Assembly (NCBI GenBank): GCA_002914805.1 | Contig: JXTB01000001.1 | Coordinates: forward strand, 4,203,238-4,267,237 | DNA from: Parasponia andersonii | Lineage: Eukaryota > Streptophyta > Magnoliopsida > Rosales > Cannabaceae | Direction of reading: 5' to 3' | DNA length: 64,000 nucleotides | Part shown: positions 11,736-24,241 of the stretch, one piece after another | Position numbering within the stretch: the first letter of the stretch is position 1 | Layout: each line of letters begins with the position of its first letter | The notes under the pieces: model-generated | Databases searched by the model: none | What the model was told of the DNA's origin: nothing | What the model saw: the letters and a program-made list of their open reading frames with translations, nothing else | Program-made: the position numbers and the translations under genes

Positions 11736-12525
11736 TTTTGTTCCGGTTTTTGGAGAGAGTTTGGCTAAACATCATGGGGTTAGACTTAGAAGTGTCTTGT
11801 TACTTCTTTCGCTTAGAAGTGTGTCTGATTACTTCCTTTTCTTCTGTCTCTGGGTAATTGGAAATCAGTACTACTCGATGGTGCAGATTAGTTTGAATCC
11901 TTTTGCTAAAGACCTAAAGGCTGAAGCATACCTATTCGTCATTGATGGAATTATAAGTTATTATGGCTACGAATAGAAGTGTTATGTGTTCAGTAGAGGA
12001 TTGGCACTACTGCAATCTTTATCTGATCATCTTATCCCCAGGGGCAGTTTCAGCTACCCTCTTCTGAATTCAATGTTGCTCCTTCAAATCAAATGTGACA
12101 AACTCTGGACCCTTTTTTATTTGGACCAAGTACTTTCCATCATCGTTTTTCAACTATACAACTATAATCGTTTTTCATCTCCTAGTCTTGAATCCCATCG
12201 CTGTACCAACCCTGTCACTATAATCTTTAACTTCTCTACATGACCTCTACTGACTGCACCATTCAACCTGCAAAACCTAACCTAACCTCGTGAGTCAAGG
12301 CTACTCAATTCTTTGGACTTGGAATTGCTATGTACTTGTAAATCTTAGTCATAGATACAGCTGCTTCCCAATAAAGATAGACTTACACTCCTCAAATAAT
12401 CTAATATCCAAGTGTCCTGTCAACATATATATATATAGGCCTTGCTACAAAGCTGGCATCAATGCCCAAAATAAAAATGTTGCTCAAGTGTAATATTATT
12501 TCACAGAGATAAAATACAAGTTCAG
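10826..12525. other. Downstream/intergenic region
   Basis: Contains the likely 3' UTR of the acidic-protein gene and AT-rich DNA. A (TG)n-(AG)n microsatellite sits at about 11704-11734. Short open frames between 11761 and 12493 show no domain, no codon pattern and no splice context that I would trust. Confidence 0.55.
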
Positions 12526-12530
12526 TTTTT

Positions 12531-12561
<31 letters not shown>

Positions 12562-12562
12562 G
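12526..12562. repeat. Poly-T/poly-G junction
   Basis: About 15 T are followed directly by 22 G (12541-12562). The G tract could form a G-quadruplex on this strand. It also explains the spurious proline-rich frames on the opposite strand. Tract length is likely to vary or be mis-assembled. Confidence 0.9.
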
Positions 12563-12978
12563 AGTGAAGTATTTTTGGGAGAGCATGTGTACTCGGAAAT
12601 GTGTTTCTTTGTTTTTCTGATGGGACACTGGTGCCGAATTTGCATATATGAAACTATAGACAGACTACATATCTCCAAAGCGCGTTCCTATAGCTCATAA
12701 ATTTTTGGTTCAGAAGATTGTTTTGCTCACTTTCGGATGCAATGAAGTAGGTGTTAACTTGACTAGATTGCCAAGTACCTCTATTACACAAACGAGATTT
12801 CTTTATAATGCCTTCCTCGTGCCTTCCTCGGTTCCTCATCTGCTCAATCCGAACCGCGGGTTTCTGTTTATTACATGAGAGAGTAGTATACGTATAAGCA
12901 TTAAATCACCCCCATACTACTATACTAGTAATAGGCATATAGGTATTTGACAATAATTGCCAAACCCTTCTTGTGATC

Positions 12979-13175
12979 AAGCTAAAGTTATCAAAATCCG
13001 CATGAAATGACACCATTTGCTCATATAAAGTGGGCTTTGTGTGCAAATAATCATCCATTCATAGAAGTGGGATTTTTGTACAAAGTGGATGAGTTATAAA
13101 GCTACCAAAATCTGTATGAAATGACACCACTTGGTCAAGAAAGTGGGATTCATGTGCAAACTTGATTATTTTAAA
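12979..13175. repeat. Direct duplication, offset about 114 bases
   Basis: Two diverged copies share ATCAAAATCCGCATGAAATG/ACCAAAATCTGTATGAAATG, then ACACCA(T/C)TTG and AAAGTGGG...TGTGCAAA. They start near 12981 and 13095. Coding potential is not evident. Confidence 0.65.
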
Positions 13176-16034
13176 AACTATTTTAAGTTTAAAGTAAAGA
13201 CAATTGTGCCTGTCAAAACAATCGTGCCTTGTTCTGGCTCCTTGATTTTAACCTCGTCCTTTAAACCATGTGAGTGTGACCAATCCCTTATTTTATTAAT
13301 TTATTTTTTTCCTTCCCTTGTTTGTCTTAGAAAATGAAAACATCACTGATTAGTCCTAGATAACGGCTAAAAGGTTAATCATTCTGATTATCTGCGTCAA
13401 TGAGAGATGTGAAAGTCATTAGTTTTTCAAAAGGCCATGTAGTTAAACTATAATAAATTGATATTTAAAAAAGGTCGTTAAACTAAAGAACTAAAGGTGC
13501 AAATTTGCTTATCCTTTCCATTAGTTGTCAAAATCAAAGCAATATAAATGTTTCCCGCGTAAACAGAAATATAGTAATTAAGCAAGAGTAAATAATTGTA
13601 TGAAGTTTTATATTTTTTTTCTAAATAAAAGTACCAGATTAGTAGAGGGCACTACTAATGCCCGCACACTTTAACTTGAAGATGAGATTATCATCTACTA
13701 GTGTTAGTGTGTGAGTTGGTATTTGGCACCAATGGTGCCTTTATTCTTTCTTCTTCCTTTATTTTTATTTTTTTTAATATTTTTTGGTTTCTTCTAATAC
13801 TAGCTTACAACGGCAAAGTTCATTTAAAAAGAAAAAAAGGGCAAAGAAGTGGAGATTTTCATTTTTTTTCCACATATTTTTTATTTGGTTTATACAGCTT
13901 AGATTCATAAACAATTATGAAATATCTAATTGGTCGAGTTCGATTTATTATTACGAGGAATTTTATAATTCAAAAGGTATTTTGATGTTTAAACTCTATT
14001 GTTAAAAGTAATTTTTACTGTGATTAGATTAGGCAAAAAGAATAACACACATTTCTTATTTGTTGTTGAAAGCTACCAGGAATTAACGATCGTGTTTCTT
14101 ACTAAATTAGTTGGTAATTATGGAAATTAATTCTCAGAATTGAGTATGTGACGTATGATGTTGTTTTTATCCCAATTAGAATTGCTCAAGTTGTTTTTGT
14201 TGTAATTGTAAAGCTCTTATGAGGTTAGTGGTACTATAATCGTTCTCTTAGGCCATGTTATGTAAGAGTAAAAGAAAAATAGAAGGAAATAAAAAATGTA
14301 AGAGACAAAAAATAGGAATGAAAAAAAGATAAATGATTTTATTTTGTATTATTTGGTAGGTAAGAGAGAAAAAAAAGCGAAGATTTTGTAAAATTACAAT
14401 TTAGCAAATTTAAATAAATTATTTTATTTTAAAACTAAAGGATAATAAAGTAATTTTATAGTAATTGCAACTATTAACATTCTCTCCCATTTTCTCAGCA
14501 ATTTGTAGAGATTGAAAGTGTGTCGTCTTCAATTTCAATTTGTGCTGCTGAGAGGGCTTATAGATTTTTGTGGCTACTAGGATCAACATTGTTGTTGTGG
14601 AGTCCTATGCTAAAACGGTCATTAATTTGTAGCCCGTCCTCTCATTTTGTGGAGAATGGCGTTATTTCTGATATTTACATATTTTTTTATCAGTGCTATG
14701 TAATTTTAGCTCTAGTTTTACTCTTATGCAAAGGAATTCTATAGCTCATAGCTCGTTTTGCTTTTAATAATATGTCTAAATGTGTCCGTTTTGACCATGT
14801 TCTAGATTGTATTTCAACATCAGTCCTCATCTTTCTTTTCTTGAATAAATGTCCTCAACCTCCTGTTCTTTATGGGAAAAAAAAAAAAGAAGAAAAAGAA
14901 CAAGAAAAAACAATGGATCCCATTAGAATTTTTGTCCTCTCCATTTTCCATTCTATCATCTTTTTCTTCTTACCAGAAAACTCATTTATCATTTTCCCAC
15001 CATTTTTCGTTCATCATTTTCTTCATAACTAAGTATGTTATGGTCTATATTAAGCTTTCCTCATCATGTACAGTTATATATATTTCAATATTTAGATGAG
15101 TATTTTTCTATCCATTGACATGATAACGTCAATATATGATCATTATCACATTATCACTTTTTTTTATCTTCTTTTTAATTGGGGGAAAAAAAAAGTAGTA
15201 GCAATAATATATATGAGACATAAAAATGCTTCCTAAGTTTCTCCTATTCCACTTTTCATATCAAGCTATTATTGTCCACTTAATAATATAACACCTTTAC
15301 ACGTGGCAAGTGCCCGTAAAGCCAGTTAAGTGACTTAGGAGGTAACACAGAAACTTCCCACGTCATTTGCCTTTTCCTGTCGATGTTCCCCGTTATGGTC
15401 GGAGAAGAGATCATATACGTTAATGAAAAAAAAAAGGGGGGGAAATATAAGGCTTATGGCCATTTTTTTGGTTACGATGATTATCGTCATAGCATCACTT
15501 ATGTTTTTTTTTTTTTTTTTTGGAAGGGCATCACTTACGAATTTATAAGGTACACAATTGTTAATTTTGTCAAATAATTAGAATCATCAGCATAAAAATT
15601 GATAAACAATATAATTACTTTTTGATGTACGTAACAAAATGCTTTTTCAAAAGTAATTTAACACATAATGTGATTCACATTTAAAAGTAATTTCGTTAAA
15701 AGTCTACAATAGTTTCCAAGCACAAAGGGCACTCCTTAAATTGATAGCAAATGGTCAACTTCACAGTCCTTCCATCTTGCAAGGACCAATTAAAAAAAAA
15801 AAAAGAAACTGACATTGTGATGTGATGTCCGTGCATTTCAATTACCGACAATTATTAGCCAGCAAAATTTTCAATTGAAAACTGTTAAAATTAACGGAGG
15901 AGGTTGATTTTCTTAACCAGTCACAAAAACAGTTTTTTTTGGTAATGTCAAGGTTTCTAATTTGTGATAGTCATCCCATTTTTATACGAGTGTTTGATTG
16001 GTTGAAATTAAACTAAACAAATGATAATGGACGA
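13176..16034. other. Intergenic, no gene seen
   Basis: AT-rich DNA with many homopolymers. Short frames at 13701, 14520, 14772 and 15383 are low in complexity and lack domains. A stretch from about 14250 beginning GGCCATGTTATGTAAGAG resembles the start of a hAT-type MITE, but I could not find a matching inverted end. Confidence 0.5.
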
Positions 16035-16745
16035 TAAATTAAGAGTTAATTTGGTATTGTTTTATTATGCTATAACTGTAAGTAAGAAATACTTGTGACA
16101 AAAAATATTTAGACGTATGATAAATTTAATTTATAAAATTATTGTGGGATTTAAATTTAATATTTAGTATTTAATAAATAATAGTTTATTTTTGGTATAA
16201 AATATTATTTTAGATAATTTGTATTTTAATAATAGAATCAGCTTAAAAATCAATATTTAGTTTTTAGTACGTTTTTCAAATTTTACTAAAAAGAACAGTT
16301 ACACATAATTTTTAAAATTTGTTGATCAAAAGTAATAGCTTACTAAACGTCTTTTTTTTTTTCCTCCTAATCACTTTTAAAAATTAAAAGCATAATCTAT
16401 AAATAATTCCAAACGGGACTGATAATTTTTTTAAAGAAAATTTTAATGCAGAGAGTTAACAATTGAAATCACAATAAGTTATTAGTAAAATAAATTGTAT
16501 TCTACAGTAGACTATAAAGTAAATACCATATTATTTTTATCGAATTACTTGTATTCTGTTCGATCGGATTAAAATATTTTTTGTACACTACTAAAACAAT
16601 GTGCTAAGCTTTCCTAAAGTCGTATTTTAACAAGATTCCGTAAAAATTCCATCTTTGAGTAATTTTAATACGACTATATCATGTGATACTTGAGTGTTCT
16701 TTATCAATAAAATTGCTCTTAATTATCATTGTCACAAAATCATAA

Positions 16746-17297
16746 GGGCTAATGGCACAAATGGTCTATGAATTATTTAATTTATGGTAATTTGGCCTTC
16801 AAATTTTCAATTACAGTAATTAAACTCTTAAATTTTTTGATTTGTAACTATTTAGTCCATGAACTGTCTAAATTACAACATATTGTTAAATGTTTTTTAC
16901 CAAAACAAAACAAGATGAGCATGTGGTTGGCATTTGAAAGTGTTTTGAAAATATAATTTGCAAATTTCATATATGAAATTGAGTAATTACATAAAAATTT
17001 TGCTATAAATTTGTAATTTCAAGAACCATAAAAAATGCGAATAATGCATTTTTTCTTCTCTCTAACTTTTTTTATTCAATTTATTTTCCTTTAAATATAT
17101 TTTTAAATGCTACAACTTACTCCGCACTTATGCTTTGTTCAGAAATTTAACGATAAGTTACAATTTAGATATTTTAGAGACCACATTGCTACAAATCAAA
17201 AAATTCAAAGAGCTTAATTGCTACAATCAAAATTTTGAGAACTAAATTGTCACAAAGAACTAAATTGTCACAAATTTGATAGTTGGGGACCAAACCC
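16746..17297. mobile_element. Foldback/MITE-like element, family C
   Basis: A 552 bp inverted-repeat element. The left arm contains TCTTAAATTTTTTGATTTGT then AACTATTTAGTCCATGAACT. The right arm holds the inverse, ACAAATCAAAAAATTCAAAG and AGAGACCACATTGCTAC, and ends GGGGACCAAACCC. Arms of roughly 140 bases surround an AT-rich centre. An internal 18-base unit (AACTAAATTGTCACAAAG) is duplicated near 17240-17275. No clear target duplication and no protein. Confidence 0.65.
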
Positions 17298-18093
17298 AAA
17301 TAATAATATTGAAAATGAAAACTATAGTGTTAAGCTGTGAACAAGAAAAAGAAAATCAAGAAAATTCTAGTCATAATTAATTAGTAAAAAATTTCTGATC
17401 ACAACACGAGAAATAAAAATGCAATTGATCAAGGTGTGAATGCATGTAATTTGGGTTGAAAACTAGACTGGATGATGTTGTTCATGAAGTTTAAGTCATC
17501 AATATCGCCGCGTGGTGTAATTACACAATATAATAGTAAACTGTACTTTTCTTGCATTGTTATTTTTGGTATTGAACAACGAGAGTTCCTCAATTTGTTT
17601 GGCACCTATATATATTATAGTAATTTGAATGTAATCTCGTTAAGAAATTGGTCCTGTAGAAATTTGTTGTCATTGTAGGACAAATTTTTCCAATATATAT
17701 TAGGAAATATGTGTTCAAAATTGATAAAAATATGTGACGGAATTGTTGATCAAACAGGATCATATCCAGAGCCACATATTATTATATACATAAATATATG
17801 ACTATAGTATGTACATAAGGCGACTGAAAAAGCTGTCCTATATAATAAGGTCACAAAGTCACAACTACCAACATAAGCTTAATTCCAAATGACCCACCCC
17901 TTACTCCCCTCCCCCCCCACACCAAAAAAAAAAAAAACATAGATAACCTCTGCACACCTGAACAAAACCACAAATTAACAGCTTTTTTTTTTTTTTTTCA
18001 TTTCTCTTCTTGCACAGAAAAAAGGACCAAAAGAAGAACAAGAGAGAGGCAGAGAAAGAGAGAGAAATCAGTTATAGATACATATAGTTTTGT
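17298..18093. other. Upstream region of the SRS gene
   Basis: AT-rich sequence, becoming more mixed near the gene, with C, A and T runs at about 17909-18000 and a GA-rich stretch at about 18038-18066 typical of a plant leader. No coding region. A definite TATA box could not be assigned. Confidence 0.5.
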
Positions 18094-18165
18094 AATGATG
18101 ATTAATTAGTGGTAGAAATTATACATTATATGGTTTAAATGTATGTAATTTTTATAAGAAGATGA
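18094..18165 (+). promoter_or_regulatory. Cluster of short upstream ORFs in the SRS leader
   Basis: Three tiny frames precede the main ATG. One starts at 18094 (ATGATG..., stop within 5 codons). ATG-GTT-TAA lies at 18130-18138. An 8-codon frame starts directly after it at 18139. The last one stops at 18163-18165, so its TGA overlaps the main ATG at 18162 as ATGA. If these are transcribed they should reduce translation or couple it by reinitiation. They are visible in sequence; the effect is inferred. Confidence 0.5.
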
Positions 18166-19983
18166 ATATGAGGCAAGGAGGAGTGAATAGTGGTTTAACA
18201 TCAAGATGTCAAGACTGTGGAAACCAAGCAAAGAAAGAGTGCGTGTATATTAGGTGTAGGACTTGTTGTAAGAGCAAAGGCTTCCAATGCCAAACACACG
18301 TTAAGAGTACTTGGGTTCCCTTGTACAGAAGGCGCCACAGGCAACAACAACAACAACAACAAAAACACCATCACCATCATCATCATCATCTTCTTACTAC
18401 TGCAGATTCTAGTACTATTCACCATCATCAAGATCAAGATCAAGATCATGATGATTATCAAGGAGGGCAATACTACTTCAACCCCAAGAGGCTCAGATCA
18501 CAGCTCAGTATTAATCCCAACCCCTCTTCTTCTTCTGCAGGTACTGTTTCACAAATCCAATCCCATATATATATATATATAGATATATAAACGCACATAT
18601 ATGGAATATGCATACTCATTTGCTCTTTCATGATTATAATCAAGATATGTAACCCAATCCCCCTTTTGAAGGTATAGTACTATAATAGTACTAAATTTTC
18701 CACTGTTCCCAACTCAACCTAGCTAGCTAAAAATCCCATGTTCAGATTCACAAGGGGAAAAAAAAAACGTGTAGCTGTGTGTATATACGTTATACACACA
18801 GATCAAATATATAAGTATATATATACAAAAACAAAACCCCTTTTGCTGAATGATGATTATAATCAAGATACAGAACCTAATCGATCCCCCTTTTGAAGGT
18901 AGTAGGTATACCCATTTTTCTACTGTTTCCAACTCAACCTAGCTAAAAATCCCATGTTCAGATTCACAAGAAACACCCGTATAATTCGTGTATATATACA
19001 AACTCACACGAAATATGCAAAAGAAAAAACAAAAACCCATTTGCAGGATGAATAAAATCAAAATAACATTAGTACTAATTAATCCATATATAGTGTAGTA
19101 CTACTCATGAGCTATATATCTATAGATACTTCTCTCGTTTCTCTCGCACACTCAGCTGGCACTACTACTGTTTATAGTTAGTTCGAATCTAATTATATTC
19201 TGACAAACACTTGTTTGTGTGGAAAAAGGAAATTAGAAGCTAACCTAATAGTACCATACCTATATGTAGCTTCTATATATGCATACATGGTAATTATATA
19301 TGTATATATATCATATCTTTAATTGTTTTTTTTTTTTTGGTAATTATTTTTCTTTATAAGAAGTTATGTATATATATCTTCTGGGGGTTTAAGCTACTTA
19401 GTTTTGTTGTCTTATTATTATTATTATTATTTTAGGGTTAGGAGAGACAAACATTAATTTCCCTCCGGAAGTGAAAACCACGGCCACATTTCACGTTGTT
19501 CGAGTAAGGTCCACGGTCAACGTCGATGGGGTTGACCAGAATCATGATCAGTATGCATATCAGACGGCTGTGAGCATAGGAGGGCACCTGTTTAAGGGTA
19601 TTCTTTATGATCAAGGCCAAGAGACTATTACTACTACTACTAGTCCTAGTACTACTACTACTTATTGTCTCGCCGGCGCCGGTGATAGGACCACGTCAGC
19701 CGGCGCCGGAGGGTTACATCATCAGCTGCCTATTGATTACTTTGTTAATGTTAAATCTCATCATCATCATCATCACGTTCCAGCTGGATTAATAAGCACC
19801 GTTGGATCAAGTGCAAGTGCTAGTTTAACGGCTAATAATTCATCAACAGTTGGTGCGGATCATGATCATCATCATCATCAACCGTTGATTCTTGGTTCTT
19901 CCTCCTCATCATGTCCATTATTGTTTCCCCCTAATGCTTTCATTAATCCCGGTATGCAATTTTTCCCAAACAGAAAATCTTGA
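18162..19983 (+). CDS. SHI-related sequence (SRS/STY/LRP1 family) transcription factor
   Basis: Exons 18162-18540 and 19436-19983 join in frame across a GT-AG intron of 895 bases, giving 308 aa. Residues 16-46 form the RING-like zinc finger that defines the SRS family, with Cys at 16, 19, 27, 32, 35, 36 and 43 and His at 46 (C-x2-C-x7-C-x4-C-x2-CC-x6-C). The second exon holds the family's IGGH domain at about residues 141-187, including [11 protein letters not shown] and LYDQG. Between them are Gln7, His8 and basic stretches (VPLYRRRHR), and the C-terminal half is Ser/Thr/His-rich with further His repeats. Family members are nuclear activators acting with auxin and gibberellin signalling in gynoecium, leaf and root development, and binding through the zinc finger. 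One intron separating finger and IGGH domain is the usual layout. Which member (SHI, STY, LRP1, SRS) cannot be fixed from sequence alone. Confidence 0.93.
18631..18970 (+). repeat. Tandem duplication inside the SRS intron
   Basis: A segment beginning TGATTATAATCAAGATA at 18631 recurs at 18854, 223 bases on. Both copies keep CCCCCTTTTGAAGGTA, CCAACTCAACCTAGCTA and AAAATCCCATGTTCAGATTC. The copies differ by small indels, so the duplication is not very recent. Confidence 0.85.
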
Positions 19984-21185
19984 TTTATATATCTAAGATA
20001 TATACATTTATATATGTATATTACTTTGTTAAGGATTAAAAAGTTAGTAAATTTCTCTTTTATTATTCTAGTACCATTTTTTTTAAATTATATTGATATT
20101 GTCTGAGGATATGGACCACAAAAAAATTTAAAGGAGATCATGATAAAGATCATGAATGCTTTAATTTTTAATTTGCCTTAAAGTACTTGCATATATTGAG
20201 ATAATATCTTGAAACCTAATTATGTATAACTAGCTTATAATTAATAGTTTCATTATATAATTTGTTCAAATTCCAATGTCTGATTTATATGAGCTTTATG
20301 TAAAATCATGTTGTTCTATATAATAGTCCTATGTATATAGGCTATACATAGAGGTTAGCTAGATTTTGAGGTCCTTGTCTTGTTCTATGTTTCTATATAT
20401 ATAACATTAATCTCTTCTTTAAAGGGTGACTTTGGTTAATTACGTCTTGTTTATGAACTTCGAAATCACTTTTTTCCGGTTTACCCGTTTTCTTGCCTCC
20501 TTCAAAGCAATGTTTGGACAAATTACAAAGATTGCGTAAAATATTTTTCTCTATATAATATATATATCATATACTCTCCATACTATGTACATTGCATCAA
20601 ACCCAAAATGTTTTGAAGACAAATATGGTATGTTTTTTCTTGTATACAAATATATAGGTAGATGTTAGGTATAATGCTGCTTCTGCTAATAATTTATTTG
20701 AATGTATAGTTCTGATTTACAATGCAGAAACTATATAAGAATAATAAAATTTTACCTGATCATGATTTTATCAGGTTATAAATTAGTACAATATTTAACT
20801 GCTCCGTGAATATTAATTTCACATTTCAGGGTAAATAAAAAAAAAAAGAAAAGAAATAACTCCCATTTTGGTTTATGCTTGAATTTTTGCTATTTCACTT
20901 GCTTGCTCCATTATTTTGAGTTTGCTTTTCGATCTAGTGGGTGATGAACAGCATAATTTTCTCTATGGTATTTGTTGATGCATGGTGATAACAATATGCA
21001 TTTATCACTAATAAGCGTACGTGATATTTGATTATATATATGATTAAAAGTCAAGAGAATCATTCCAATAGGCCTTTATATGTATACTCATAAATAAAGT
21101 AGCAGCTTATCAAAAGTTGAATACTCCTCACGATATATATATATATATGGTTGCCAATCCTCACTATATATATATATATATATAT
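19984..21185. other. Downstream of the SRS gene, no further gene seen
   Basis: AT-rich DNA with many short TATA-type runs. No continuation of the SRS frame and no other coding signal. TA microsatellites near 21136-21184 flank a duplicated ATATATGGTTGCC just before a MITE. Confidence 0.55.
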
Positions 21186-21404
21186 GGTTGCCGGTATTTT
21201 TTTTCTTTTAAATATTTTTTTTTTGCAGTTGAACACCTTCTAATAATGATCCAATGGCTATAATAAAGTGCATAAAAAGACGTGTATCATTAATGTTCTT
21301 TCTCTCTCTTACTTTTTATAATAAAAAAATGTGCATGCTAAATTTTCATTGGCCAAATTGATATCTATGCATAGGTAAAAAAAAAAATACCTATTGGTTT
21401 GGTG

Positions 21405-21405
<1 letters not shown>
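21186..21405. mobile_element. MITE family A, near-complete copy
   Basis: The left end GGTTGCCGGTATTTTTTTT and the right end AGGTAAAAAAAAAAATACCT followed by ATTGGTTTGGTGC are inverted relatives about 220 bases apart. The right end matches the inverse of the sequence at 5951-5995. No coding capacity. Confidence 0.5.
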
Positions 21406-21443
<38 letters not shown>

Positions 21444-24241
21444 CCTAAGATTTTAAAATTAACCAACAGGGAAAAAGGAAAGATAAAATGAACTAAGGTG
21501 GGCATCTCGTGAATTTTAGAAAACTTTAAAACGAAACCTATGCTTAATCTTTGATGCTCAAAGGGCATTCACATAACTATATATAGAAAAAGATTGATAC
21601 CCCTTGATGGCACTAGCTAACGAATATATACTTAGTTTGTACTTGAAAGCATAGAAGCCCTTGGGGCTGAAAAGTCGCTTTGCAACGGTTCCACCCAGTG
21701 TAGAATTCATCTGCTCATGAGAACCAACCTCCTTAAGAAACCACGTACAAGTGAATTCTCCAAAAGTGCTTCTAGATGACTTTCCTATTACGTCCAATGA
21801 ATTCCTTTTGTACAATTAATATAATTACATATATATATAAATATACATATAATAGTTATAAGAAAAATATCTTTTATAGGAAGAGTTTAGACACTAATTA
21901 TTAATTAGCTACTTGGAGTGAAGGGGGGAGGGAAAAAAAATTGCAAGGTGGGGCATTTGATCTTTTGCTTTAAAGTAAAGTGGATGGTGATGTCTTTTTT
22001 AGGTTAGAATCTTGGTTTATAATGAGTTTCCTTGTTATGCCTTATTTTAATGTAAGGTTTTTTTATATACAAAAAATAATAATAACGGGTAGGGGATTGG
22101 AACTAATTAGACCTTTTTCTAAATTTAAAACAAGAAATTAAATAAACATATCAATAGAATAAAGTAGCAATTAAGCAATGGACTGGGGTGGTTTTAATTT
22201 GTACGAAATTAGGTAATGTAGAATCGTTATTGGATCAATGATTTTGGGGAGAGTTTAAAACTCAATTATGTATGTATTCCTTTTGAATTTTTTTTTTTTT
22301 GAAGAGATAAAGTTAATTTTGGCATGCATGGTGGGAAGTTGAAAAGGAGATCATATGAAACATATCACTCAAATTATTCATTTGTTTTATTCCTTTAAAT
22401 TGTCTCATTAATAACAGAATTATGGATGAAGATTCAGTGTTTAGCATTCGAAAAAAAAAGTTGGAAAGATTATTTAGGTTCACTTGAAAGGATTATTGAT
22501 AATTAATGTCGCGAGTACTTGTATATGAAGCAGCGACTATCCATTAAATATAGGAAGGTATGTAAAGGAAGGCTCAATATATAGTGGAATACATTACTCA
22601 TGAAATTTTTGTGAAAATATTATCGATCAAGAAGAGAACAAGATACCCTTTTCTAGCTTTTAATTCCACCTTTGCATATGCCCGCAATTAGGACATGTAC
22701 AATTAATTATCGATGGAGTCAATGCATGCAAAGCATATATTTTGTATATAAATGTATGCACATGATGATGCATATAAATGTATGATTGCTTGCTTGGAGT
22801 TGGAATGGGATCTCAATTAGTGCTATATAATTAAACTATAAGGAAAAGAAGTCGACCATTATAATAAGGTGGAATGTTTGTCCTAATAGAATAACTATAG
22901 TACGACGCATACTTTAAGAGGCCGTGGGAGGAGAATATGAATATATAAGATGATTCTTCATTAGTAGTACTAGATGTGCATGAATGTAGCTGGCTAAATA
23001 TACATATATGTATTATGTAGATATTACTGAACACAAATTAATAAAAAATAAAGAGCTTTTCAAGTGGCCAAAAAATAAAATAAAATTGTTGTACACTTGT
23101 GGTACTAGGAAACGAGATGAGAGAATCGGAATGAATTTTAGTATTTATAGTACTAATTTTTTCTTCTTCTTTTTTTTTTTTTTTTAATGCTAAAAACATA
23201 ACATAAGTCCTGGCCTTGGTCGATATTAGTACGTATCAATAAGTCATGAATATAGAATAGCTACGTAAACAGCTAGCAGCAGTGTGTATCTAGCAAGAAA
23301 ATCTAGCCTGTTCCTTTAATTATGAGAAGGTGGACCGAAGCTAGATATAGGTTGTAATAACCCTCTACTCAATCTGATAACTGTTCTAAGGTAATTCATC
23401 AATAATTAATTAGTTGCACTTTTCTAATCATCAACTAATTGGCTTGCGAAGTGATTGAAAACTATATATATGCTGATTATTCTAAGATGGCTCTATATGT
23501 TGTTAGTAATTATTTTTATAAGACCAAATTCCAATATTGATCTTTATGCATGTGAATTGGTTGCGCTGGTAATTAATGAACAAGTATAATATGATGCAAT
23601 GTCGTTGAAATTTGTGGTGTGTTAACATCACGTACTAATAGAATGTACTGATCTTATAAGTGAGTTCTTACATACAGTGAACACTAATAGAATGTGCTGA
23701 TCTTATAAGTTCTTACATACAGTGATCACTACGCTTCTTAATGGTGCGGCATTGCTACTACAAGTTCCGCATAATATTTTTCCTATATAATATTTGAAAC
23801 AGTGATTATGTGTACTAAATAATTAAAATTTGACATAAGAAATGTATTTAAGAAATGACTTATTATTATAAAGAGAATTGCCATTAGTTGCAATTGATGA
23901 CAAAGTGTCTATCAAGCAGTAACTATTTATTATATATATATATATATATATGCTGGGATTTGGGAGTTATGTATATGGCCATTTTCATTTTCTTAGTGAA
24001 TTGTACAGTTTATCACAATAATTGGTACAGGATATATTGCTGATGATCATGACTGTACTTAACTATTTTTTTAGTCTTTTTCCATCCATCTTGTGTATAT
24101 ACATATATATATATATGTATACATTTATATACTTTCAAATTGTTACTTATTAGTATCAATTCTTTTGTCTTGATCATAAAAAAGTTCAACGTAGTCTCTT
24201 AAATATTTGAACTTGTATAACTTTTGGGCGTTGGCAATGTA
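21406..24241. other. Intergenic, no gene seen
   Basis: AT-rich DNA with TA microsatellites at about 21408-21437 and 23931-23952. The minus-strand frame 21558-21815 has no recognisable domain. A 49-base tandem duplication at about 23634-23728 is listed separately. Nothing else is supported. Confidence 0.5.
23634..23728. repeat. 49-base tandem duplication
   Basis: ACTAATAGAATGTACTGATC, then TTATAAG(TGAG)TTCTTACATACAGTGA, repeats at 23634 and 23683. The second copy lacks the four bases TGAG. Confidence 0.9.

Noticed and set aside
11761..12243. Two consecutive + frames that might form a small gene
   Set aside because: No domain, no convincing splice link, and composition like flanking intergenic DNA.
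12401..12678. Minus-strand proline-rich frames near 12.5 kb
   Set aside because: The proline run is the translation of the G22 tract; no domain or gene structure.
18217..18582. Second + frame of 121 codons overlapping the SRS first exon, and a minus frame at 18201-18470
   Set aside because: Shadows created by CAA/CAT repeats; the zinc finger and in-frame splice to the IGGH domain identify the real frame.
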